In this document: positions 9,048 through 16,862 of the stretch, one piece after another
Position numbering within the stretch: position 1 is the first letter of the stretch
Layout: the number at the start of each line of letters is the position of its first letter
NCBI RefSeq assembly: GCF_000737515.1
Contig: NZ_CP006587.1
Span: 1,236,001 to 1,300,000, forward strand
From: Hymenobacter sp. APR13
GTDB lineage: Bacteria; Bacteroidota; Bacteroidia; Cytophagales; Hymenobacteraceae
Direction: 5' to 3'
DNA length: 64,000 nucleotides
The notes under the pieces: generated by a model
Seen by the model: the letters and a program-made list of their open reading frames with translations, nothing else
Database searches by the model: none
What the model was told of the DNA's origin: nothing
Program-made: the position numbers and the translations under genes

Positions 9048-9084
9048 CTTGCCTGAAATTTCCTTTTCACCCCTTCTCTGCTTC

Positions 9085-10071
9085 ATGCAATTGCATCGCA
9101 ACTTTCTGAGCCTGGCCCTGGCGGCCGGCATCCTGGGCCTGGCTTCCTGCAACAAGGGCGGCGGCGACTTTTCCAAAACCAAAACGGGCATCGAGTACAA
9201 GATTTTCAAAAACGACGGCGGCACGAAGTACTCGGCCCGCGAAATCGGCCCCGATGGCGACGCTACCTACAAGGACCGCCTGGGCAAAATCCTGGCCCTG
9301 GACGTGGAATACCGCTCGTATAAGGACTCGATTCTATTCAACTCGCGCAAGCAGCAGGGCATTCCGATGCGCATTGAGCTGCAGGAGCTGAAGGTGAAAG
9401 GCGGCTTGGAAGAGGCCCTGTCGATGCTGCAGCCCGGCGACTCGGGCGTGTTCCGCTTCAACGTGGATACTATCTTCGCCAAGAGCTTCCGCCAGCCGGT
9501 ACCGCCGTTCATGAAGCCGGCCGCCGGCAAAGACGGCAAGCCGAGCACAGAACCGGTTTACATGACCATGTTCGTGAAGGCCCAGAAGCTGCAGACCCGC
9601 GAGGAGGCCCAGGCCGACCAGCAGAAGATGATGATGGAGCAGCAGCAGAAAATGGCGGCCCACGCCGAAGAGCAGCTGAAGAAAGACGACGTGATTCTGC
9701 AGGATTACGTGAAGAAAAACAACCTCACCATGCAGAAAGACGCTTCGGGCGTGTACTACATGGTGACCAAGCCCGGTACTGGCCCCAAGCCTAAGGCTGG
9801 CCAGACGGTTTCGGTGCTTTACAAAGGCTCGCTGCTCGACGGCAAGGTGTTTGACTCGTCGGAGAAAATGGGCAACAAGCCGATTGACTTCCCGATTGGT
9901 GTAGGCCAGGTGATTCCAGGCTGGGACAAAGCCATTCCGCTGCTGGCCAAAGGCAGCAAGGCCACGCTGCTGATTCCGTCGTCGCTGGCGTATGGCCAGC
10001 GCGGCGCCGGTGCCGACATCCCCGCCGACGCGCCCCTGCGTTTCGACGTGGAGCTGGTGGACGTGAAGTAA
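9085..10071 (+). CDS. FKBP-type peptidyl-prolyl isomerase lipoprotein, two-domain
   Basis: A 328-residue protein. A lipoprotein signal peptide ends in LASC, so Cys would be lipidated. An N-terminal degenerate FKBP-like domain (KGGLEEALSMLQPGDSGVFRF) is followed by a Gln/Met/Lys-rich helical linker at about residues 180-215. A canonical C-terminal FKBP domain carries VSVLYKGSLLDGKVFDSS, VIPGWDKAIPLL and LAYGQRGAG. It probably helps fold exported proteins. In Flavobacterium the FKBP-like lipoprotein GldI is needed for gliding and T9SS; equivalence here is inference. The start at 9085 is set by the signal peptide. Confidence 0.88.
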   Translation: MQLHRNFLSLALAAGILGLASCNKGGGDFSKTKTGIEYKIFKNDGGTKYSAREIGPDGDATYKDRLGKILALDVEYRSYKDSILFNSRKQQGIPMRIELQELKVKGGLEEALSMLQPGDSGVFRFNVDTIFAKSFRQPVPPFMKPAAGKDGKPSTEPVYMTMFVKAQKLQTREEAQADQQKMMMEQQQKMAAHAEEQLKKDDVILQDYVKKNNLTMQKDASGVYYMVTKPGTGPKPKAGQTVSVLYKGSLLDGKVFDSSEKMGNKPIDFPIGVGQVIPGWDKAIPLLAKGSKATLLIPSSLAYGQRGAGADIPADAPLRFDVELVDVK

Positions 10072-10078
10072 AGTTTCC

Positions 10079-10109
10079 GGCCGCGGCCGGCTTCGGCCGC
10101 GGCTCTTTT
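10079..10109 (+). terminator. Hairpin between first and second FKBP genes (attenuator or weak terminator)
   Basis: Stem CCGCGGCCG / CGGCCGCGG with a 4-base loop, followed by CTCTTTTA. The T-run is short, so read-through into the next gene is likely. Confidence 0.5.
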
Positions 10110-10132
10110 ACCCTTTTTAGTTGCGTACGCAT

Positions 10133-10714
10133 ATGAAACTCGGATTCAAAAACTCGGTGCTGGTGCGCGTGGCCGCCCTGTTGCTGGCCGTAGCCGCCCC
10201 CGCCCTTTCGGGCTGCGACAATACGGATTTTGCCCAGGAGCAGGAAGACCGCCAGAACGAGTACAAGGTGAAAGATGACGCCTTGATTCAGGCGTACCTG
10301 ACGCGCAAAAACATCACGGCCGGCGACGGCGTGAACCAGTACACCCGCCTCAGCGACGCCGACAACAACGGCCTGTACCTGGTGAAGCTCAGCGACGGCC
10401 CAGCTACCAACGCCCTCATCACCAACGGCAAGCAGGTTGATATCAAGTACATCGGCCGCTTCCTGCGCGAAACCAACGAGACGACAGTCTTCGACAACTC
10501 TACCGATCAGCGCGTGCCCTGCGGCTGCTTCAGCCTGACGGTGGGTGCCGGCCAGGTAATTAAGGGCTGGGACCAAGGCCTGCTGAAAATGCGTAAAGGC
10601 GACCGGAAACTGCTCCTAATTCCATCTTACCTGGCTTATGGCCAGACTGGCCGCGGCACGATTCCCGGCGACGAGCCTTTGCTCTTCGACATGGAAGTGC
10701 TGGACGTTCGGTAG
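10133..10714 (+). CDS. FKBP-type peptidyl-prolyl isomerase lipoprotein, single-domain
   Basis: A 193-residue protein. The signal peptide MKLGFKNSVLVRVAALLLAV... ends in the lipobox LSGC. One FKBP domain follows, with VDIKYIGRFL, VIKGWDQGLLKMRKGDRK and LAYGQTGRG. An in-frame TTG lies 12 bases upstream, but the ATG at 10133 fits the signal peptide better. Second of four neighbouring FKBP genes on the plus strand. Confidence 0.87.
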   Translation: MKLGFKNSVLVRVAALLLAVAAPALSGCDNTDFAQEQEDRQNEYKVKDDALIQAYLTRKNITAGDGVNQYTRLSDADNNGLYLVKLSDGPATNALITNGKQVDIKYIGRFLRETNETTVFDNSTDQRVPCGCFSLTVGAGQVIKGWDQGLLKMRKGDRKLLLIPSYLAYGQTGRGTIPGDEPLLFDMEVLDVR

Positions 10715-10730
10715 TTTCTGTTCTTGCGAT

Positions 10731-11201
10731 ATGCGCCCAATTCGAAGCATTCTGCTGCTGAGTTGCTGGCTGATTTCGGCGGTAGCCTGGGCCCAGACGG
10801 GCTTGGCTACCGCCGATTCGCTTTCCAGCCTCGCCAGTCCACCTGCCAACAGCCTATCTACCACCGGCGGTGTGCGCTACGTAGTGCTGCAGCCCGGTAG
10901 CGGCGCGCCCTCAACCCGCGTGGCGGTGTACTACCAGGGCTTTCTGCCTGATGGGCGAGTGTTTGATAGCACGTTGAAACCCGCCAAACCCTTACGTCTG
11001 CGCGTGGGCCGCGGCGAGGTTATCCGTGGCTGGGACGAGCTGCTGGGGTTGCTGCCCCCCGGCAGCCGCGTGCGGGCCTGGATTCCGGCCCACCTCGCCT
11101 ACGGTGCCCAGGGCGTCCGCTCGCCCGACGACGACACCCGCTACCTGATTCCGCCTGACACCGATTTACGCTTCGATATCGAACTGCTGCCGGCTCGGTA
11201 G
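10731..11201 (+). CDS. FKBP-type peptidyl-prolyl isomerase, exported, single-domain
   Basis: A 156-residue protein with a signal peptide ending in AVAWAQ and no lipobox, so it is probably soluble in the periplasm. The FKBP core is VAVYYQGFLPDGRVFDS, VIRGWDELLGLLPPGSRV and HLAYGAQG, with an insertion of about 10 residues (VRSPDDDTRYL) before the last strand. It starts 16 bases after the previous stop, so the two are probably cotranscribed. Confidence 0.86.
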   Translation: MRPIRSILLLSCWLISAVAWAQTGLATADSLSSLASPPANSLSTTGGVRYVVLQPGSGAPSTRVAVYYQGFLPDGRVFDSTLKPAKPLRLRVGRGEVIRGWDELLGLLPPGSRVRAWIPAHLAYGAQGVRSPDDDTRYLIPPDTDLRFDIELLPAR

Positions 11202-11205
11202 CAGT

Positions 11206-11279
11206 GTGGCCCAGACTTCAGTCCGGAGCCCAAACCAGCGCCACACTTCCGCGGGGCTCCGGACTGCAGTCCGGGCCAC
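11206..11279. repeat. Inverted repeat with CAGTCCGGAGC arms (family E)
   Basis: GTGGCCCAGACTTCAGTCCG... faces ...GGACTGCAGTCCGGGCCAC around a short spacer, with one or two mismatches. This is the only copy in the window. It separates the third and fourth FKBP genes. Confidence 0.7.
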
Positions 11280-11302
11280 TTTCATTTTCTTTCCTCGTGA
11301 CT

Positions 11303-12262
11303 ATGCCTCGTTTGATTTATTGCTTCCTGCTGCTGCTGCTGCTGCCGGGCCTGGCCGCCGCCACGCCCCGGCAGGGCACGCCGGCCCCGTTCGGCCGCAC
11401 GCCTTCGGGCATCGAGTACCGCATCTACCGTTTGCAAAACGGCCGCTACACACTCCGCACCGACGTGGTGGCGGCCGGCGACACAGCCTACGCCCGTCGC
11501 ATCGGGCAAGTGCTGTCGGCGCACATGCAGTACCGCACCGGCAAGGATTCGGTGCTGTTTAGCTCGCGCAAGCAGCTACGCACGGCCCTGCTGTTGCCCC
11601 TGCCGGAGCTGAAAATCAAAGGCGGCATCGAAGAGGCCGTAGCCCTGCTGCAGCCCGGCGACTCGGCCACGTTCCGGTTCCAAGCCGATTCGGTGTTTCA
11701 GAAGTCGTTTCGGCAGCCGGTGCCGACGCCCGTGCGCGGCGGCGGCAACGTGCTGGTGCTGCTGGTGAAAGCCAACAAGATTCTGACAGCGGAAGGCGCC
11801 CGCGCCGAGCAGGTGCGCCTAGCCGAGGAAGCCAAGAAAAAGGAAGCCGCCGAAGCTGGCCAGCGCCTGACCAAAGATATTGCCGCTATCCAGGCCTACG
11901 CCGTGCGCAACAAGCTGACGCTGCTGAAAACGCCTAGTGGCACACACTACGTCATCACGAAGCCTGGCACCGGCCCCAAGCCCCTCAAGGGCCAGACGGT
12001 TTCGGTGCTCTACAAAGGTGCCCTGCTCAGCGGCAAGGTCTTCGACTCGTCGGAGAAGAACGGCGGCCAGCCCATCCAGTTTCCGATTGGCGTCGGGCAG
12101 GTGATTCCGGGCTGGGACCAGGCCATCCCGCTGCTGCCCAAAGGCAGCAAGGCCATCCTGCTCATCCCCTCGGGTCAGGCCTATGGCTCCCGCGGTGCCG
12201 GCCCCGACATCCCACCCTACTCCATCCTGCGCTTTGATGTGGAGCTGGTAGACGTAAAGTAA
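11303..12262 (+). CDS. FKBP-type peptidyl-prolyl isomerase, exported, two-domain paralogue
   Basis: A 319-residue paralogue of the protein at 9085. It shares SGIEYRIYR-like text, the degenerate first domain (KGGIEEAVALLQPGDSATFRF), a charged linker (EEAKKKEAAEAG) and a nearly identical C-terminal FKBP domain ending LRFDVELVDVK. Its signal peptide lacks the lipobox cysteine, so it should be soluble in the periplasm. The start ATG at 11303 lies just after repeat E; the longer frame would translate through the repeat. Confidence 0.87.
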   Translation: MPRLIYCFLLLLLLPGLAAATPRQGTPAPFGRTPSGIEYRIYRLQNGRYTLRTDVVAAGDTAYARRIGQVLSAHMQYRTGKDSVLFSSRKQLRTALLLPLPELKIKGGIEEAVALLQPGDSATFRFQADSVFQKSFRQPVPTPVRGGGNVLVLLVKANKILTAEGARAEQVRLAEEAKKKEAAEAGQRLTKDIAAIQAYAVRNKLTLLKTPSGTHYVITKPGTGPKPLKGQTVSVLYKGALLSGKVFDSSEKNGGQPIQFPIGVGQVIPGWDQAIPLLPKGSKAILLIPSGQAYGSRGAGPDIPPYSILRFDVELVDVK

Positions 12263-12268
12263 CTCTCT

Positions 12269-12435
12269 GTCATCGCGAGGACGAAGGACGAAGCAATCCT
12301 TCCTCTCGTGGCAGACACTTTCCTGACAGACAAGCCCTCCGGCGTTAGTGTACTACACTACTGCCGGAGGGCTTGTCGCTTAGGGTAGCTTCACTCTCAG
12401 AGAGGAAGGATTGCTTCGCGCTGCGCGGAATGACA
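12269..12435. repeat. Nested palindrome: family A arms around an independent 49-base hairpin
   Basis: Outer arms begin TGTCATCGCGAGGACGAAGG and end GCGCGGAATGACA, with GAAGCAATCCTTCCTCT facing AGAGGAAGGATTGCTTC. Inside, 12329-12377 is a separate perfect palindrome, GACAAGCCCTCCGGC / GCCGGAGGGCTTGTC, whose loop contains TAGTGTACTACACTA. The inner unit looks like a transcription terminator between convergent genes. Confidence 0.8.
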
Positions 12436-12450
12436 GAGGAGGACAGCGCC

Positions 12451-13167
12451 TTACTCCGCCAGCACTTCCGAGAGGATGGCCAGGGAGCGAACCTCGCCCA
12501 GGTGCTCGACGTGGAGCTGGTAGTAGCGGATGAGCACGGCCAGCAGCTCGCGGCGGACGCGGCCGTTGGGAATGGCGGCGTGTGCGGGGTCGCGTAGCAG
12601 CTCATCGAAATAGTGGTCGAACTCCTGCAGGCGCAGCACGGCTGGGCCGCTGCTCTGGCTGGTGGGCAACGTGGCCCCAAAGGCCACCTGCGTGGTGATT
12701 TCCTCGCCCCGCTCGGCTCCGAAGCCCAGGTAGCGGGCCAGCTCCAGCAGAAACGTGAGCGTGAAGTTTTCGGTGCCGCTCTCCTGCTGGTCGAAGGCCA
12801 GCAGGCTGTCGTGCAGAAACGCAAACAGGGGCTCGTTTTCCTCTTCTTCCTTCACCGTGTGGCTCAGGATTTCGGACAGCACCAGCGCCACGCTGCTTTT
12901 CTGCACGTCGTACGGAATGTGGGCGTAGGGCTCGGCGCAGCGGAACTCGGAGAGGCGCGTGAGGCCGCCGGTGCGCGAGGTGTAGGCCACCAGCTCCAGC
13001 TGCGTCAGGGGCTGAAACAGGGCAATCCGGCCGGGCGGCTTGGCTTTGCGCACCCCGTTCACCACGTAGCTCTGCACCCCCAGCCGCTCGGTGTACACCC
13101 GCGCAATAATGCTGGTTTCGCGGTACTTGATGTAGCTCAGAACGATGCCGCGGGTTTTGATGAGCAT
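12451..13167 (-). CDS. recO: DNA repair protein RecO
   Basis: A 238-residue protein opening MLIKTRGIVLSYIKYRETS, the OB-fold start of RecO, followed by YTERLGVQSYVVNGVRKAK. RecO works with RecR to load RecA on SSB-coated DNA in recombinational repair. Length matches the family. It lies downstream of porZ on the same strand, separated by a 36-base-arm palindrome. Confidence 0.9.
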   Translation of the reverse strand: MLIKTRGIVLSYIKYRETSIIARVYTERLGVQSYVVNGVRKAKPPGRIALFQPLTQLELVAYTSRTGGLTRLSEFRCAEPYAHIPYDVQKSSVALVLSEILSHTVKEEEENEPLFAFLHDSLLAFDQQESGTENFTLTFLLELARYLGFGAERGEEITTQVAFGATLPTSQSSGPAVLRLQEFDHYFDELLRDPAHAAIPNGRVRRELLAVLIRYYQLHVEHLGEVRSLAILSEVLAE

Positions 13168-13198
13168 GGCCAGATGGGTTGATGATGTACGTATTAAC

Positions 13199-13286
13199 CG
13201 TCATGCAGAGCGGAGCGAAGCATCTCGCCAGTGTGGTAAATGAGTCTACTACACTGGCGAGATGCTTCGCTCCGCTCTGCATGACG
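13199..13286. repeat. Palindromic intergenic repeat, family A, copy 5
   Basis: Perfect arms of about 36 bases, starting CGTCATGCAGAGCGGAGCGA, around a 16-base loop. It lies between porZ and recO. Confidence 0.88.
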
Positions 13287-13308
13287 GCCTTCTCAATTTT
13301 TACTTGTC

Positions 13309-15621
13309 CTACTGCTCCACTACGGCGATTTTGCTCACGCAGCCGTTCTTGCCGTCGGCATCCGACGACAGCACCAGGTACACGCCCGACTGCACCTTGC
13401 GGCCGTTGTAGTCGGCCAGGTTCCAGATGACGGTGCCGCCGGTGGCGGTGGTCTGGTAGACGAGCTTGCCCGTCACGTCCGTGATTTTGACGATGCCGTT
13501 GTTAGCCAGCCCCGACACGCCTACCTGGCCCGTGAAGTTGGTGCGCACCGGGTTCGGCGACACCTGGGCGCAGTCCTTGGGCGCGCCTTCCGTGATGGTG
13601 GCCGAGCCACGGTAGGATACCACGCCGCCCGGCGTGGCCACGAATACCTCGCCGGTTTTGTCGTTCACGGCCACGTCCGTTATCTGGTTGCTGGGTAGCG
13701 GGCTGTTGTCGGTGGTGAAGTGCAGCAGCATCTTGGTGGCGTTTTCATCAAACAACCACAGGCCGCGGTCAGTGCCGAACCACTTGCGGTTGGCTCCATC
13801 AATGGCAATGGAGCGCACCACTTCCTCAATCAGGGTCGGGAAACCGTTCAGGAACGGCGTGGTGAAGACCGGATTGGTGGTGGAAAACGCCGAACTGGGG
13901 TCGTCGATGAGGGCCACGCCTTTGTCGGTGGTAGCCCAGATAGCGCCGCGGCGGTCTTTGGCCAGCGCAAACACGGTGTTCGACGGCAGGCCATTGCCCT
14001 GCGTGAAGTACACGGGTACGCCCTTGTTCACGTCGTCGTAGGCCATCAGGCCAGTACCGCTTTTGCGGGCCTGCGTCACCCACACCGCCCCAAAATCATC
14101 GAGGGCCAGCCGGTCGAGGTTGTCGAAGCCAGGGTAGAACGGCACGGTGCGCCAGGTATCGGTAGCGGGGTTGAGCACATGCAGGGCTGAGCGGCCCGGC
14201 TGCTCGGGGTGGCGCGAGGCCACCCACACATCGCCCTCGGCCGACACGGCCACGTCGGTGACGCGAGTGTAGGGCGCGCCAGGGATGGCGCTGACCAGCG
14301 GGCTGTTGGCAGGCGTGTACTGCTTGAAGTCGCCGGGGCCTTTCCAGCGCAGCAACCCGTCGCCGTAGCTGCCGATGTAGAGCGTGCCATCGGGGGTGCG
14401 GGCGCCGCGGGTCAGGTCCTTAAGGTTGGGGTATTCGGCGCGGTTGGGGTAAGCTTCCTTGGTGACGTTAGTCCAGCGGCCGTCCTTGAACTCGTAGAAG
14501 CCCTCAAACTTCTCGCTCTGCACATAGGAAGCCGTATTGAAGCCGCCCGTAAACACGTCCACGGTGTTCCGGCGCGCATCGGCCAGCAGCCCGAACGCCT
14601 CCTTGCTCTGCGGCGCATTCGGCATGAACTGCTCGAAGGTAGTGCGGTCGGTGGTGCGCAGCAGGCCGCGCTGCTCGTCGGCCACGTAGATGGCGCCGTC
14701 GCGGCTGCGCAGGGCGTTGATGGGTACCGGCACGGCGGCATTGCGCAGCACCGTGAGGGCATTAGTGGCCGTATTCAGCAACGACACCTGGCGGCCATCG
14801 GTGATGATGAGCCCGGCGCGCGACGAGGTGAGGCTCCGGTACTGGTCGGCGTAGACGGTGGCCACCGGCTCCCAGGTGGTGCCGGAGCGGTAGCGCAGCA
14901 GCCCCCCGAAGTTGCGGCCGGCCAGCACCTGCCCGTTGTGCGTGACCAACGTGCGGAACGTGCCGTCGGGCGCGGGCACGTCGAGGTTCCAGGAGCGGAA
15001 GTCGGCGAGGTTGGCGCTCAGGCTGGCGCGCAGCAGGCCCTTGTCGGTGGCCGCAAACACGAAGCCGCCCACGGTGGTGCTGGCGTACACCTTCACGGCC
15101 ACGCCCAGCGGCCCGATATTGACGTAGGTATCGCGCACCTCCAGCCGGTTCATGTCCAGCACAAGCAGCCCAAAGTCGCAGGAGAGGTAGCCCCGGGTGC
15201 CGTTGAAGTGAATGTGGTTGACGGTTTTGGCGCCCGACAGCTGCTTGCGCTGGATGTCGCTGACGTTGCGCACCCGGCCACCGTCGGGGCTGAGCAGGTC
15301 GAGGTTGGCGTCGCGGTAGGCCACCAGCAGCTGCTGGCTCACCGAGTCGTAGGCCAGGGTTTGCACGCCCACGCCGTTGAGTCCGTCGCGGCGCGAAAGC
15401 ACCGTGGTGGTGCTGGTTTCCTTATCGAAGTAGTAGAAAGCGTTTTCGGCGGCCACGTAGATGCGCGGGCCGGCATCGGCCAGCACCCGCGAGCTGCTGG
15501 TGGGCAGGTGCAGCTGCCAGTCGCCGTAGCCCACGCCCTGGGCCTGTCCAGCAAGTGGCGCCGCCAGCAGCCCGGCAAATAGCATCGTACCGAAACCTAA
15601 CGTGCGTAGCAAACGAATCAT
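13309..15621 (-). CDS. porZ: PorZ-like type IX secretion protein (two beta-propellers plus sorting domain)
   Basis: A 770-residue exported protein. The signal peptide (MIRLLRTLGFG...AGQAQ) sets the start at 15621. The mature part begins GDWQLHLPTSSSRVLA, then repeated propeller blades (IYVAAENAFYYFDKET, GLLVLDMNRLEVRDTY, GAIWATTDKGVALIDD, RKWFGTDRGLWLFDEN). It closes with a T9SS-type C-terminal domain (VSPNPVRTNF ... SGVYLVLSS). This matches PorZ, a surface part of the T9SS attachment complex in Porphyromonas gingivalis. The assignment rests on architecture and N-terminal pattern. Confidence 0.8.
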   Translation of the reverse strand: MIRLLRTLGFGTMLFAGLLAAPLAGQAQGVGYGDWQLHLPTSSSRVLADAGPRIYVAAENAFYYFDKETSTTTVLSRRDGLNGVGVQTLAYDSVSQQLLVAYRDANLDLLSPDGGRVRNVSDIQRKQLSGAKTVNHIHFNGTRGYLSCDFGLLVLDMNRLEVRDTYVNIGPLGVAVKVYASTTVGGFVFAATDKGLLRASLSANLADFRSWNLDVPAPDGTFRTLVTHNGQVLAGRNFGGLLRYRSGTTWEPVATVYADQYRSLTSSRAGLIITDGRQVSLLNTATNALTVLRNAAVPVPINALRSRDGAIYVADEQRGLLRTTDRTTFEQFMPNAPQSKEAFGLLADARRNTVDVFTGGFNTASYVQSEKFEGFYEFKDGRWTNVTKEAYPNRAEYPNLKDLTRGARTPDGTLYIGSYGDGLLRWKGPGDFKQYTPANSPLVSAIPGAPYTRVTDVAVSAEGDVWVASRHPEQPGRSALHVLNPATDTWRTVPFYPGFDNLDRLALDDFGAVWVTQARKSGTGLMAYDDVNKGVPVYFTQGNGLPSNTVFALAKDRRGAIWATTDKGVALIDDPSSAFSTTNPVFTTPFLNGFPTLIEEVVRSIAIDGANRKWFGTDRGLWLFDENATKMLLHFTTDNSPLPSNQITDVAVNDKTGEVFVATPGGVVSYRGSATITEGAPKDCAQVSPNPVRTNFTGQVGVSGLANNGIVKITDVTGKLVYQTTATGGTVIWNLADYNGRKVQSGVYLVLSSDADGKNGCVSKIAVVEQ

Positions 15622-15678
15622 GGGCGCAAGGATAGCGAGTAAGAAAATGACCGGCTGCATAACGCCTGCCGCGCGCAA

Positions 15679-16302
15679 TTAGTGCTTGTGGGTGGTGCTG
15701 GTTTCGTGCAGGGCCTTGTCCTGCATACCGTCCAGAAAACAGGGGCGGCAGCGGGCCTCGTACACGTCGGTTTCGCCGAGCAGGATCTTGTCTTCGGAGG
15801 CCGCCATGCGGAACGAGTACGACGCAATTTCGCCGCAGCACACGCACACGGCGTGCACCTTGGTCACGTACTCGGCCACGGCCATCAGGGCGGGCATGGG
15901 GCCGAAGGGCTTGCCCAGAAAGTCCATGTCGAGGCCGGCCACGATGACGCGGGAGCCGCGGTTGGCCAGCTGCACGCACACGTCCACAAGGCTGTCGTCG
16001 AAAAACTGGGCTTCGTCGATGCCTACCACGTCGCAGCCGCCGGCCAGCAGCAGGATTTCCTGCGCCACCGGCACCGGCGTGGACCGGATGCTGTTGGCGT
16101 TGTGCGACACCACGTCTTCCTGGTGGTAGCGGGTATCGAGGGCGGGCTTGAAGATTTCGACGTGCTGGCGGGCAATCTTGGCCCGGTTCAGCCGCCGGAT
16201 CAGCTCTTCGGTTTTGCCCGAGAACATGGAGCCGCACACCACTTCAATCCAGCCGCGGCGGGCGGCATCACGGCCATTGCCGACGCGGGGTTCAATAAAC
16301 AA
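15679..16302 (-). CDS. tdk: Thymidine kinase (TTG start)
   Basis: A 207-residue type II thymidine kinase that phosphorylates thymidine for salvage. The P-loop is GSMFSGKT (24-31), the catalytic acid E97 is in GIDEAQFF, and the zinc lasso uses C153/C156 and C185/C188. The first codon is TTG; the N-terminus MFIEPRVG resembles other Bacteroidota Tdk proteins and no ATG is in frame nearby. A TACTTTC box just upstream suggests a very short leader. Confidence 0.93.
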   Translation of the reverse strand: MFIEPRVGNGRDAARRGWIEVVCGSMFSGKTEELIRRLNRAKIARQHVEIFKPALDTRYHQEDVVSHNANSIRSTPVPVAQEILLLAGGCDVVGIDEAQFFDDSLVDVCVQLANRGSRVIVAGLDMDFLGKPFGPMPALMAVAEYVTKVHAVCVCCGEIASYSFRMAASEDKILLGETDVYEARCRPCFLDGMQDKALHETSTTHKH

Positions 16303-16480
16303 GTTCGTAGAAAGTAACGGGGTGACGGAGTTTCAAAGCAGGCAGCCAGGCCAGCACCGAGGGGCAACAAAGCGGCCTGATTCGACAGCCCAAATTACGA
16401 CTTTAGCGCCGGAAGCCACCACGCTTCGGCGGCAGACTTTCATAGCAGATTTTGTATTCAACAGGCAGTCAAGCTCTCAG

Positions 16481-16810
16481 CTACTCTGCCGAATACTGCA
16501 CGTGCGGTAGCTGCAATGCCACCGGCACCCGGCCCGTTATATGGCCTTCCGGCAGCCGGGCCTGGCAGGTGAGGCGCTCGGTTTCGAGCAGGCGGCCGGC
16601 GGCCCGGTAGCGCAACTCGGCGGCAGTGGGCGGCGTTAGGGCCTCGAGGCCGCTCGTGACGAGCAGGCGGCAGGTGGTGCAGCGGCCCTTGGCGCCGCAG
16701 GCGTGCATCCAGTCGTGGCCGGCGGCTTGCAGGGCCGCGAGCAGCGTGGTGCCGGCGGGCACGGGCACGGCCGAAGCCGCAGGCAGGTTTTGCACGGTGA
16801 GCGTAGGCAT
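16481..16810 (-). CDS. 2Fe-2S ferredoxin
   Basis: A 109-residue protein with a beta-grasp ferredoxin fold. The cluster ligands are C38, C44, C47 (HACGAKGRCTTC) and C82 (LTCQARL). The C-x5-C-x2-C spacing is that of adrenodoxin-like and bacterial soluble ferredoxins. The redox partner is unknown. The ATG at 16810 is chosen because the longer open frame upstream is the shadow of the divergent gene, whose start is only 36 bases away. Confidence 0.87.
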   Translation of the reverse strand: MPTLTVQNLPAASAVPVPAGTTLLAALQAAGHDWMHACGAKGRCTTCRLLVTSGLEALTPPTAAELRYRAAGRLLETERLTCQARLPEGHITGRVPVALQLPHVQYSAE

Positions 16811-16816
16811 TTTCCT

Positions 16817-16862
16817 TAACTTTCTGGCCTGAATCAGGTGTTTTCGATGAACGACAAAGATA
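16817..16862. promoter_or_regulatory. Candidate overlapping divergent promoters
   Basis: On the minus strand TATCTTTG (complement of 16855-16862) lies inside the first codons of the plus-strand gene, with TTG 17 bases upstream of it. On the plus strand TAACTTTC at 16817-16824 lies beside the ferredoxin start codon. If both are used, the two transcripts overlap at their 5' ends. Confidence 0.3.
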
